From CAZWVA01 sp964636885 (GTDB lineage: Bacteria > Desulfobacterota_D > UBA1144 > Nemesobacterales > CSP1-2): a stretch of DNA of 64,000 bases. The notes below the pieces were generated by a model. The model was given only the letters and a program-made list of their open reading frames with translations. It ran no database searches and was not told the DNA's origin. This document shows positions 17,267 to 26,297 of this stretch, piece after piece. The position numbers and the translations under genes are program-made. Every line of letters begins with the position of its first letter. The stretch's first letter is position 1. The stretch covers positions 9,057 to 73,056 of the forward strand of contig CAZWVA010000005.1 in assembly GCA_964636885.1 (NCBI GenBank), written 5' to 3'.

Positions 17267-19815
17267 GTGCGAAAAGAGTACTTAAGAGAAGAGGCAAGGG
17301 GGCAGATAGAACGGGCCATAAGGGAATCCTCAGGGAACGACGTCTTCTTTGTGGGCTTCCTCGATAGGGACGGGCTCGTTGAGGACGTAAGGGTCATCGC
17401 CAGGGGAAACGATTCCTCTGTTCCCGCCGTTGTTGAATCCGCCAAGGCGGGCGATGTCGTGATCCACAACCATCCTTCCGGGAATCTAACCCCTTCAGAT
17501 CTGGATATAGAGATAGCCTCCATCTTTGGAAACCGGGGGGTCGGTTTCTATATAGTGAGTAACGACGTATCCAGGGTATACGTTGTGGTCGAACCGTTTG
17601 AGAAGAGGGATATAGAGAAACTAGACATAGAGAAACTAAAAAACCTTCTCCTCCCCAGTGGTAGCATAGCCGGTGTCATGGGGGCCCAGTACGAGAAGCG
17701 CCTCGAACAGCTCGATATGCTCCATGCCGTGTCCTTAGCGTTTAACGAGAACCTCGTCTCTCTTATAGAGGCGGGAACGGGAACGGGGAAGACCCTTGCC
17801 TATCTGATACCGGCCGTCTACTGGGCCCTTCAAAACAGGGAGAGGATAGTAATCTCCACAAACACGATTAACCTCCAGGAGCAGCTCATCGAAAAGGACA
17901 TCCCTCTTGTCCGTAGCGGTTTAAAGGAGGGTTTTAGGTACTCGCTTGTAAAGGGCATGGGAAACTACATCTGCCTCCTCAGGACGGAGACCGTTATGGA
18001 TGGGCTATTTGACCTCGTTGAGGACAATGAGGTAGATACTCTAAGAACAATAGTAGAGTGGTCAAGGGTAACCCAGGACGGCTCCCTATCCGATCTGAGC
18101 TTTAGTCCTCCTCAGGACGTATGGGATAAGGTTTCTGCGGAGAGCGAGAGCTGTCTTCGGGTGAGATGCCCTCATTATTCTAGGTGTTTCTTCTACAAGG
18201 CACGAAGGGAGATCGCCTCCTCGGAGATCCTTGTAGTGAACCATCACCTCCTGTTCTCGGACCTCTCAATAAAGGAAGCGGGTGAGGATAGCGATGCGGG
18301 AATCCTTCCCCCATATAAAAGGGTTATATTTGACGAGGCCCATCACGTTGGGGATGCCGCAACTTCCCACTTCGGTATGAGGACGACGAAATACGGGATC
18401 ATAAGGACGCTGAGACGCCTCAAGAGAAGGGGGGGGAGCGGTGAGATGAAGGGTCTTATATTCTATACGGCCTCCCTCGCCACGAAGCTAAAAAAGTATT
18501 ATAGGAAGGGAATAATAAGTACTGTTCTTAGGAGAGTGGAAGAGGTTCTATCCCCAAGGCTCGATACGGTTGAGGAGCAGGTGAGGGAGGCCTTTGACGA
18601 GCTCTACCGTTTTGCACTCCGAATCGCCGAGGAGAGGGGGGAACCTACGGAGGAGATAAACCTCAGGATAAAGGACGACCTGAGGAGGAGAAAGGACTGG
18701 GAGGAGATCGATAAGAGGTTCTCCCTTCTAAGGATAAGGCTTAAGGAACTCGAGGAGGAGATAGAGTCCTTTGTTGAGGTGCTTGTAGACTACGAGGCCG
18801 AGACGGATATCGCAAGGGTCATAATGGAGTTTAAAGGGATTGCTGGTAAGCTCGGCTTTTCATACGATGTGATAGGCTCGTTCTTAGACCCGGGGGATGA
18901 CGGGTACGTGAGGTGGATAGAGGGGAAGGTAGGGAAGGGAGGAATCGTCTCTGGGCTTGGGCTTTCCCCACTCGATGTTTCCTCCCACCTAAGGGAGAGG
19001 CTCTATTCGAGGTGTAAGACAGTTGTCATGACCTCCGCCACTATGGCTGTAAGGAGGAGCTTCTCTTTTCTAAGGTCTGAACTCGGTCTTGGGGAAGAGG
19101 AGAGGGTAAGGGAGTTCATAATCCCCTCCCCCTTTAATTACAGGGAGCAGGCACTTGTAGCCATCCCCTCGGATATCCCGGAGCCTTTGGAGGCGGGGTT
19201 CTCCGATAGTATATCACCGATAGTGATGAGGGCCCTAAGGGCGTCCCGTGGAAACGCCCTCATCCTATTTACCTCTTATCATCTCCTAGAAAGGGTCTAT
19301 GGTGAGATCCGGGAGGGGCTTGAGGGGCTTGGAATCGTCTCATTAAAACAGGGAAACCTTCCTAGAACGAGGCTTNNNNNNNNNNNNNNNNNNNNNNNNN
19401 NNNNNNNNNNNNNNNNNNNNNNNNNNNNNNNNNNNNNNNNNNNNNNNNNNNNNNGGACGTTCCGGGGGAGGCCCTAAGGATGGTCATAATAACGAGGCTC
19501 CCCTTCAGGGTCCCGACGGATCCCATAATTGAGGCGAGGGTTGAGCACATGGAGAATGAGGGGATAAATTCCTTTCTCGAATACACCGTTCCAACTGCCG
19601 TTCTTAAATTCAAGCAGGGCTTTGGGAGGCTCATAAGAACGAGAACGGATAGAGGAGCGGTTCTCGTTCTCGATAAGAGGATAGTAAGCAAGAACTACGG
19701 AAGGTACTTCCTCGACTCACTTCCAGACTGCCGTAAGATCATAGGGAAGACGGAAGATGTTATAGGGGAGCTTGAGTCGTTTTTTGAGGGTTCATCATCT
19801 CGTGAGGGGGCTTGA
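17267..19815 (+). CDS. DinG/XPD-type helicase with N-terminal JAMM domain, split by an assembly gap
   Basis: About 849 residues across an N run. Residues ~1-110 form a JAB/MPN-like domain with the full metal motif HNHPSGNLTPSDLD (H-x-H-x7-S-x2-D), as in RadC. The helicase follows: Walker A EAGTGTGKT (about 168), an iron-sulfur cluster region with four Cys (NYIC, then SCLRVRCPHYSRC), DEAH box VIFDEAHH, TSATM, and after the gap the motif VI phrase QGFGRLIRTRTDRG. The frame differs across the gap because its length is unreliable. DinG/XPD enzymes unwind DNA 5' to 3' using ATP. The JAMM fusion suggests a combined repair role; whether the JAMM part is a peptidase or nuclease-like module is not known. 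GTG start, weak ribosome site. Confidence 0.85.
19376..19454. other. assembly gap (79 N) inside the helicase gene
   Basis: Run of unknown bases between helicase motifs V and VI; the reading frame on either side differs, so the size is only an estimate. Confidence 0.99.
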
Positions 19816-19923
19816 TTCAGAGATCGGATTTGGGAGGAAATGTACACTGCATAATTATTGAGTTAGCCTGCATTATTGTTACGCTGCCCTGCTACATCGG
19901 TTAATATGGAGGTGATTTTACTG

Positions 19924-20844
19924 ATGAATGAAAACGAAACCTTGTCCTTGCCGCTTGTCGTTAGAGAGTCTCACGGTCTCTACCGTTCCAAGATTCTAAT
20001 TGGCCATACAAGAACCTGCTCATGCCCACCCAATCACATAAATTGTCTCACGGCAAAGGAGTGGATCAAGTGTCAACTGGGAGTGTGGCAGTTCGTTTAT
20101 GAGAGCCGGGACATTCGAGATAAGAACGTCCATCCGGCGACATTTCCGATTGCCCTCTCCAAAAGAGTCATTAGTCTCTTTACGCATGAAGGCGAACTTG
20201 TCCTTGACCCATTCGTGGGAAGTGGTACGACGCTAGTGGCAGCGCGAGACCTGAATCGAAATGCGATAGGGTTTGATCTTCAGGAAAAGTATATTGATCT
20301 TTGCGTAGAACGATTGGCTTCTAACAACTTGTTCAACCGTGCTCAACAGTTAGCCATTCAAGACGATGCGAGAAATATTCCAGCCTACTTAGACCCCGAA
20401 ACGGTCAGTCTGATTTGGACTTCTCCTCCTTACGCTAACCTATTGAATAGAAAACGTCTCAACAAGTCGAGACGAGACAGACGCAATGAACAGTTTGGAA
20501 GGATCGAGCAATATTCGCAAGACCCACGCGATCTGGGCACGATGCCGCTTGAAGAGTACACCCAGGCCATGGGGGACATCTTTGAGGCGTTATTGCCCTT
20601 GCTAAGACCCCAAGCGCATTGTGTCATTAACGTCCCTGATATGTGGTGGGAAGATCAGCGTATCACGATTCATGTTGCCCTTATCGAAGAGTTGCGAAAG
20701 AGGGGGTATGAACTCAGGAACATCATCATTTGGGACAGAACCAATATTGTGAACAAGATAGGTATATTCGGCTGGCCGAGCAACTACATCACAATGGGCA
20801 CAACATTCGAGTATCTCTTGGATTTCTGGAGGCCCTCGAAATGA
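19924..20844 (+). CDS. DNA (cytosine-N4-type) methyltransferase of a type II system
   Basis: 306 residues from ATG 19924, eight bases after ggaggtga. S-adenosylmethionine motif I is DPFVGSGTT (about residue 95) and the catalytic motif IV is TSPPY (about 175). SPPY is the form usual for N4-cytosine methylases. The gene overlaps the next by ATGA, and that gene is a MvaI/BcnI-type endonuclease. MvaI and BcnI systems use N4-cytosine methylation of CCWGG or CCSGG, so one of these sites is the expected target. Base composition is unlike the neighbours (more CGA/CGT Arg), consistent with transfer. Confidence 0.9.
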   Translation: MNENETLSLPLVVRESHGLYRSKILIGHTRTCSCPPNHINCLTAKEWIKCQLGVWQFVYESRDIRDKNVHPATFPIALSKRVISLFTHEGELVLDPFVGSGTTLVAARDLNRNAIGFDLQEKYIDLCVERLASNNLFNRAQQLAIQDDARNIPAYLDPETVSLIWTSPPYANLLNRKRLNKSRRDRRNEQFGRIEQYSQDPRDLGTMPLEEYTQAMGDIFEALLPLLRPQAHCVINVPDMWWEDQRITIHVALIEELRKRGYELRNIIIWDRTNIVNKIGIFGWPSNYITMGTTFEYLLDFWRPSK

Positions 20845-21650
20845 GGCTCTACACCAAAGATGAGTTGATAGAAGCGATCCGTGAAGTTAGCACAAGGGGC
20901 TGGCATAGGAGTGTCAAGAATACCATAGACACCCGTAACGATGGAGCTGTCGGCAATACTTTAGAGGTGCTGCTTGGGCTTGAGGAAAACAATCTCCCTA
21001 TTCCCAATATGCGGGAATGGGAACTCAAAGGTCAGCGGTTGCATACAACCTCTCTGGTTACATTAAAGCACATAGAACCTTCTCCTCGAGGGGCCAAGAT
21101 AGTAGCAACTGTTTTGCTACCACTGTACGGATGGGAACACAAAGAAGCGGGAGGAAAGTATCCAGCCACCGAAAGGAGTTTCAGATCAACGACAAGTGCA
21201 ACAACCTATACAAACCGAGGATTCCGATTGGTCTTGGATAGGAGTCAAGGAAAGCTTTGTTTTGTCTTTGACGCATCTCAAGCTGATAAGAGTGACCTGG
21301 AAATTGCGAACTGGTTAGAGTCTGTTAGACAACGGGTAGGTCTTGGCCCTCTTAATCCTCAACCATATTGGGGATTAGATGATCTGAGATATGAGATAGG
21401 GGCCAAGGTTAAAAACTGCTTCTACGTGATAGCAGACACAAAAGTTGAGCGAGGACATGAGTTCTTCAAGTACGTGAAGCTTTTGGTGTTGTCTGGCTTT
21501 TCTTTTGATGGCTTTCTGAAATGTATTGAAGAGGGCGTGGTTCTGGTGGATTTTGATGCGCGGACGGGCCATAACCACGGAACAAAATTCAGAATTAGAC
21601 AGAATCATTGGCATAGACTATATACCTCAGTTGAGGAAATTCACTTGTGA
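20841..21650 (+). CDS. MvaI/BcnI-family restriction endonuclease
   Basis: 269 residues starting at the ATG that overlaps the methylase stop (ATGA). The N-terminal half carries the family signature: YTKDELIEAIREVSTRGW, NDGAVGNTLEVLLGLEENN, LPIPNMREWELKGQR, then SLVTLKHIEPSPRGAK. The D-x-ELK type metal site is here the EWELKGQR segment after the Asp-rich GNTLE helix. The family acts as monomeric type II nucleases nicking CC^WGG or CC^SGG. It appears full length and undamaged. Downstream sequence passes within 75 bases into insertion-sequence debris. Confidence 0.88.
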   Translation: MRLYTKDELIEAIREVSTRGWHRSVKNTIDTRNDGAVGNTLEVLLGLEENNLPIPNMREWELKGQRLHTTSLVTLKHIEPSPRGAKIVATVLLPLYGWEHKEAGGKYPATERSFRSTTSATTYTNRGFRLVLDRSQGKLCFVFDASQADKSDLEIANWLESVRQRVGLGPLNPQPYWGLDDLRYEIGAKVKNCFYVIADTKVERGHEFFKYVKLLVLSGFSFDGFLKCIEEGVVLVDFDARTGHNHGTKFRIRQNHWHRLYTSVEEIHL

Positions 21651-22108
21651 TGAATAGCAGCCTAACCCTTATAAGGTCTCGGTTGTCAATAGGCGATAAT
21701 AATCAGGTAGCGCAAGGGTTTTTGTGTAAAAATTCAAAGAGGCATTCCCCCATCAACTTAGGCTGCATTCAAGACCTCCTTGAGCCCAATATCAAAGTTG
21801 TGTACCCGCTGTCTCGACCACCTCTAAATCCTTCTCCAAACACCAAACCGCTCCCGGAGCTACACCCTCCCACCTGTCCTTCCACACTAAAAACCTCTCC
21901 TTTGCCTCCTCCTTGCTTGATGCGTAGAATATCCTCTTGCATTCCCCAAGGCATTGTCCCTGTATTGACCGGGGCAGCTTTGCCCCTATGTCTCTTAGCT
22001 CGTGCAATACACACCTCTGCACACCCGCCCTCGGAAAACTCTCCTCAAATGCACTCTCTAATCCAGAAAGCCTATCCATCACCCCCAATCTCAGGTTCTG
22101 TCCTTTGA
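21651..22108. other. accessory junction with transposase debris
   Basis: No intact gene. The left 70 bases after the endonuclease are featureless. From about 21795 to 22100 the minus strand encodes a transposase fragment (described separately). A TGTGTAAAA motif at 21723 resembles, in inverted orientation, one at 23340-23348 and may be the end of an older element. Confidence 0.55.
21795..22100 (-). pseudogene. IS256-family transposase fragment
   Basis: Minus-strand frame with LGVMDRLSGLESAFEESF, then QRCVLHELRDIGAK and KRIFYASSKEEAKERF, the central region of Mutator/IS256 transposases, including the second catalytic Asp (MDRLSGL). Both the N-terminal and C-terminal thirds are missing. It is a different lineage from the transposase just downstream, so it marks an older insertion. 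Confidence 0.7.
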
Positions 22109-23312
22109 AGGGACTAACCAGAAAAATTGTGTAAAGACTAATAAGGGGAGTGAAAAAGAAAGATGGCAAGGAGAAGAAAAAAAGAGGGCACTACCGAAGT
22201 AGTTAAGCAAGTTGCAAAAGAAGTAACCGAGGAGTTATATGGCAAGCTCCAAGGGAATAAACCTTCTTTGTCTTTTCTGCTTGAACAACTCCTTAATGTC
22301 TTCATGGAAAAGGAAAGAGAGTTGTTTCTATCTAACTTGGCCCATATTGGAGAGAAGGATTATGCCAATGGTTACTACAACAGATACCTGCAGTTAGCTA
22401 TAGGAACACAAGAATTAGGACGGCTAAGGGATTATGAGGAGGTTCTAATAGCGTTGATTTCTAACGGGTACTCTGAGTCTGATGTAGAGAGGGGATTAAA
22501 GAAGCTAAACCTTCCATATGACCCGAGGAAGCTGAAGGAGGTAATGAGGAGAAGCCCTCTTTTGGAGAGCATATTTGCAATCTTTATAGATGTATACCAG
22601 GCTAAGCTAAGGACCGAGGCTAAAGGGAGCGTGGAGATGGATATAAACATGTCCTTGGCTTTTACAGTTTCGCAGCAAGAGAGAGTAAAGAGCTTTGGAT
22701 CAGTGTGTTTAAGGATTTAATATCAAGGGGTTTAAAGAGAGTACTGATTTTTGTGACAGATGATTTCAGTGGGCTTAAAGAGGTGATAGAGAAGCTGTTT
22801 CCCTATTCGGACCACCAGCTTTGCTTCCTACATTTAATCAGGAATTTAAGAAAGAAGCTATCCAAGGAGCTATATGCACAGGTGAAGAAGTATCTTTATA
22901 TAGCTAAGGCAGGCAGGGGATTTGAGGAGGGTAAATCTGCGTTCCTCAAAGCGGTAGAAGTTATAAGAGAGCAAGATGAAACCTTGTCGCAGAGGATAGA
23001 AAAGAGAACGAGCAATTACCTCGCCTTTTTGAAGTACCCTGAGGAGGTGAGAAAACACATATACACCACAAACATATCCGAGAGTTTTAACTCAGGGATA
23101 GAGAGGATGAGGATAGAGTTGGGTGGATATTTCCCATCAGAAGAGTCTTTGAATGCCAACATGTTTATACTCCTTGAGAATATCGGGGCAAGCTGGGATA
23201 AAAAGCCGGTTCCTATGGTAAGATCCCGTTTGTATGAACTCAGGCAGATTTACGCCATGAAGTTTGAACTCGACTCTGATGAAATTTTACACAATATTTA
23301 GGGTAAGTCTCT
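22109..23312. mobile_element. IS256-family insertion sequence, about 1.2 kb
   Basis: Terminal inverted repeats of 28 bases at 22109-22136 and 23285-23312, reading from the left end AGGGACTAACC and from the right end AGAGACTTACC, both followed by an AT-rich block and TTGTGTAAA; about 22 of 28 positions agree. Length and coding content are typical of IS256. No target-site duplication is obvious. The transposase inside is frameshifted. Confidence 0.75.
22163..23301 (+). pseudogene. IS256-family transposase, frameshifted
   Basis: The first frame (22163-22720) has the N-terminal region, DYEEVLIALISNGYSE, and the first Asp region IFAIFIDVYQAKLR. The homology then jumps frame near 22685: another frame reads ESKELWISVFKDLISRG and continues with VTDDFSGLKEVI (second Asp), SDHQLCFLHLIRNLR, and IYTTNISESFNSGIERMR to 23301. 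Two partial frames plus an apparently shortened stretch between them indicate a dead transposase. Codon use is AT-richer than the host genes. Confidence 0.85.
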
Positions 23313-23940
23313 ATAAAAGGATTCGCCGCCTTTCTCTACTTTTACACACTTTTTGATATTATCCCTTTCAGTACCATTAGCTACGGTGATAACCAGTGGT
23401 TTACCGACTATATAATCCCAGTTTTTGGAGAGATTTGCGAAATAGGAGATATCGGTTGTCCTTGTTAGCTCTCCTGATCCCTCGATTTTGGTTGGTGCAC
23501 CGTAAAACGTGTTGTATGTAAAACCCCTTGTATAGGTGTTTCCATCTCTACTAATCGTTCTTAAATCTAAAAGCGGTATAAAGGCTCCAGTTATGTCGGA
23601 AATAGGATCACGGCCATCTGTAGAGATCTGATATGGAGACCAACTGTTTGTCTCTATTTGAAATACATTGTTGTTTTGGTCCATGATCTGTTTTTCTTGA
23701 ATAAGACCGATACGCCATACTCCATTAAAGGGATCCTGCCTGAGTCCATTAAACCTGTATACCTCCCTGTTGCCGCATGGATCGGTCACGGTGGTACTGT
23801 CTTGGGTATTGATTGGGTATCCTCTTGTAATTACCAAAGTCGTTTATGGAATGGTTTAATCCTCGAGTGGTTAAATCCGTATTCCTGTTTTTAAAACATA
23901 GGTCTCTGTGTCTCGGAGTAAAATCCCTCTTTGGTAGCAT
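23313..23940 (-). pseudogene. RHS/YD-repeat protein remnant
   Basis: Minus-strand frames carry RHS-like phrases: INDFGN in one frame (about 23840-23880) and VTDPCGNREVYRFNGL with later TYNTFYGAPTKIEGSGELTRTT in another. The frame changes near 23838, and the 3' side runs into the insertion sequence, so only part of a larger RHS-type polymorphic-toxin or wall-associated protein gene survives. The remaining phrases come from the repeat region, not from a toxin tip. Confidence 0.6.
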
Positions 23941-24093
23941 TTTAGTCTTAGAGGTTTCCTGCTACTTTTGGACTATACGTTGAGATCCCCGTCATGTGTC
24001 GGTTGCTAAATATCAACCTGTGGGAGAGTATGGGCAAGGTATACCGTGCCGTTTGTTGACATCGAATCCGATTTATGATAAAAAAAGAAGCCA

Positions 24094-25578
24094 ATGTTTT
24101 TTAGATACCTTCTCATACTGGTTTTGCTTGTGATTCCCATATTGGGATGCGCTTCAAAATCCATGTCTCCTTTTTCAGGGAGCGTCAGCTTCTATGACGC
24201 CGATAAAAGGGCTGAGTTTGAAGGAGAGAGGCCACATGGAAAATTCGGTCTACTCTCCATAGACAGCCTATTTGCAAAAGAGGACGATTCCGGTTTTTTT
24301 CTCTTCCAACCGAACTCGCAGACCTGGAGGGCTTACTACTACTTTTTCAACCTGAGAAAGAGGATCCTTGAGGATTTTCCTCACATCGTCCCAGAAACCG
24401 AAAGCGACATACCTGTGGTTCTAAACGACAAGGTCCATGGGTTTCTCGAATACTTCCAGGGTTCGGGACGCGGTTTTTTCAGCGAGTGGCTTTCCCGCTC
24501 CGGTAAATACATACCTATGATGAAGAAGATACTAGAGGCCAAGGGGATGCCCATAGATCTGGTCTATCTCGCTATGATAGAGAGCGGCTTTAACGTGAAG
24601 GCGAAGTCCAACAAGGGAGCGGTCGGCCCCTGGCAGTTCATCCCATCCACGGCCAAGAGGTACGGGCTTAGAATCGATTCCTGGGTTGACGAGAGGATGG
24701 ATCCGGAAAAATCCACCATAGCTGCCGCCAACTACCTCCACGACCTCTACGATATGTTCCAGTCTTGGGAACTCGCCGCCGCCGGATACAACTGTGGAGA
24801 GGAAAAGGTACAGGCAGCAATAGATAGGTTCAAGGTCTACGACTTTTGGGAGATCTCAGAATACACCCTTCCACAGGAGACTAAGGATTACGTTCCAAAG
24901 CTCATGGCGGCCTTGATAATAGCCAAAAACCCGGAGAAATACGGGTTTACCGGAATCGAATACCAGGAACCGGAGTCCGTTGAAAGGGCTTACGTCCCCC
25001 CACAACGGAGCCTGGGTGATATAGCGGGAATAATAGGTGTCAGCGAAAAGAGGCTTAGGGACTTGAACCCAAGCCTTATAAGAGGTTCCACCCCTCCCGG
25101 CTCCTCTTACGAGATCAACGTCCCTTCGGGATACGCAAAAGTCGTAGCGGCAAAACAAGATGAGCTCTTGGCCCTAAAGATGGTTGCCGTATCAACGGTT
25201 GGCAATCCGGTTAAACACGTGGTAAAGCGTGGGGAGAGCCTGGGGAAGATAGCGGCCCGCTACGGTGTGAGTGTCTCTTCAATAAAGGGGGCAAACAGTA
25301 TAAGGGGATCGATTGTAAGACCCGGTCAGGTGCTCACGATACCTCGTGGAGGTACGGTTCCTAGGAATAGGAGTGTTGTTTCTAAGGGTGCTGGGAGTAC
25401 CTCCTCCAGGAGTAGACGTGCGGGTAGAGACGTCGTTAAATACGATGTAAAGAGGGGCGATACGCTCTGGGAAATAGCCAGTAAATACAACGTCTCTGTG
25501 GCCGATATAAAGAATTGGAATAACCTCAAATCAACAAAGCTCGATTCGGGCGATAGATTAACGATCTACATAAAATAG
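24094..25578 (+). CDS. MltD-like membrane-bound lytic transglycosylase
   Basis: 494 residues. A lipoprotein signal (LVIPILGC, Cys about 19) is followed by a spacer and an SLT/lysozyme-like domain at about 125-260 with the catalytic Glu in MIESGFNVKAKS and GAVGPWQFIPSTAKRYGL, then AAGYNCGEEKV. Two clear LysM modules lie at about 372-415 (HVVKRGESLGKIAARYGVS) and 448-494 (YDVKRGDTLWEIASKYNVS), with a degenerate third near 310. It cleaves peptidoglycan glycan strands from the outer membrane side. It is followed after 12 bases by the glycosylase gene. Confidence 0.92.
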   Translation: MFFRYLLILVLLVIPILGCASKSMSPFSGSVSFYDADKRAEFEGERPHGKFGLLSIDSLFAKEDDSGFFLFQPNSQTWRAYYYFFNLRKRILEDFPHIVPETESDIPVVLNDKVHGFLEYFQGSGRGFFSEWLSRSGKYIPMMKKILEAKGMPIDLVYLAMIESGFNVKAKSNKGAVGPWQFIPSTAKRYGLRIDSWVDERMDPEKSTIAAANYLHDLYDMFQSWELAAAGYNCGEEKVQAAIDRFKVYDFWEISEYTLPQETKDYVPKLMAALIIAKNPEKYGFTGIEYQEPESVERAYVPPQRSLGDIAGIIGVSEKRLRDLNPSLIRGSTPPGSSYEINVPSGYAKVVAAKQDELLALKMVAVSTVGNPVKHVVKRGESLGKIAARYGVSVSSIKGANSIRGSIVRPGQVLTIPRGGTVPRNRSVVSKGAGSTSSRSRRAGRDVVKYDVKRGDTLWEIASKYNVSVADIKNWNNLKSTKLDSGDRLTIYIK

Positions 25579-25590
25579 TCTATTACTCTC

Positions 25591-26277
25591 TTGGTGATTG
25601 AACCCTTCCATAGGATCCGGTCAGGTACGAAAAAACACGACTATAAGAGGTTAAGGTCGTGTTATAAGGAGAGGAGGGATCTAATAAAGGTCCGTCTCGA
25701 TGAATTTAGAGACGTATTTGAGAGGGCTGACGACATAAGGGTTTTTGAAGAGCTCGTCTTTTGTATATTCACCGCAGGCGCAAGCGCAAGGATGGGACTA
25801 AGATCGGTAGAGGCCGTAAGGGATATACTTATGGAAGGAAGCCGTGAGGGGCTTTCCGGTAGACTGAGGCACGTACATAGGTTTCCCAATTCCAGAGCGG
25901 ATTACATCGTACACACGAGGGAGTACCTAAGGAAGGAATTCGGTTTTAGACTAAAGGACTTGGTTCTTTCCTTTAAGGACCCTCTAGAGAGGAGGGACTT
26001 TTTCGCCTCCTGCAGGGACATTAAGGGAGTGGGTTATAAGGAGGCCAGCCACTTTTTGAGAAACATAGGGTTTCGCGGATACGCCATACTGGACAGGCAT
26101 ATATTGGGATCTCTCCACGAATTTGGGGTTATAGATGATCCGAGGCCCCCGACGACAAGGGACAGGTATCTGGACATAGAGGTTAAATTTAAGCGATTTG
26201 CGAAGAAGCTGGGAATAGATTTCGACGAGTTTGATCTTCTCCTCTGGAGCGAGAAGACGGGGGAGATACTAAAGTAA
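25591..26277 (+). CDS. 8-oxoguanine DNA glycosylase/AP lyase, Ogg2-type
   Basis: 228 residues, small for Ogg but right for the archaeal-type Ogg2 family. The helix-hairpin-helix is DIKGVGYKEASHFLRNIG, holding the catalytic Lys, and the following AILDRHILGSL contains the conserved Asp. The family excises 8-oxoguanine opposite any base and cleaves the abasic site. It is common in archaea and patchy in bacteria. It begins 12 bases after the transglycosylase with TTG 25591 or GTG 25594, so it is likely translated from the same message. Confidence 0.85.
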   Translation: MVIEPFHRIRSGTKKHDYKRLRSCYKERRDLIKVRLDEFRDVFERADDIRVFEELVFCIFTAGASARMGLRSVEAVRDILMEGSREGLSGRLRHVHRFPNSRADYIVHTREYLRKEFGFRLKDLVLSFKDPLERRDFFASCRDIKGVGYKEASHFLRNIGFRGYAILDRHILGSLHEFGVIDDPRPPTTRDRYLDIEVKFKRFAKKLGIDFDEFDLLLWSEKTGEILK

Positions 26278-26297
26278 AGCGGAAGGAGAGGCGAGGC

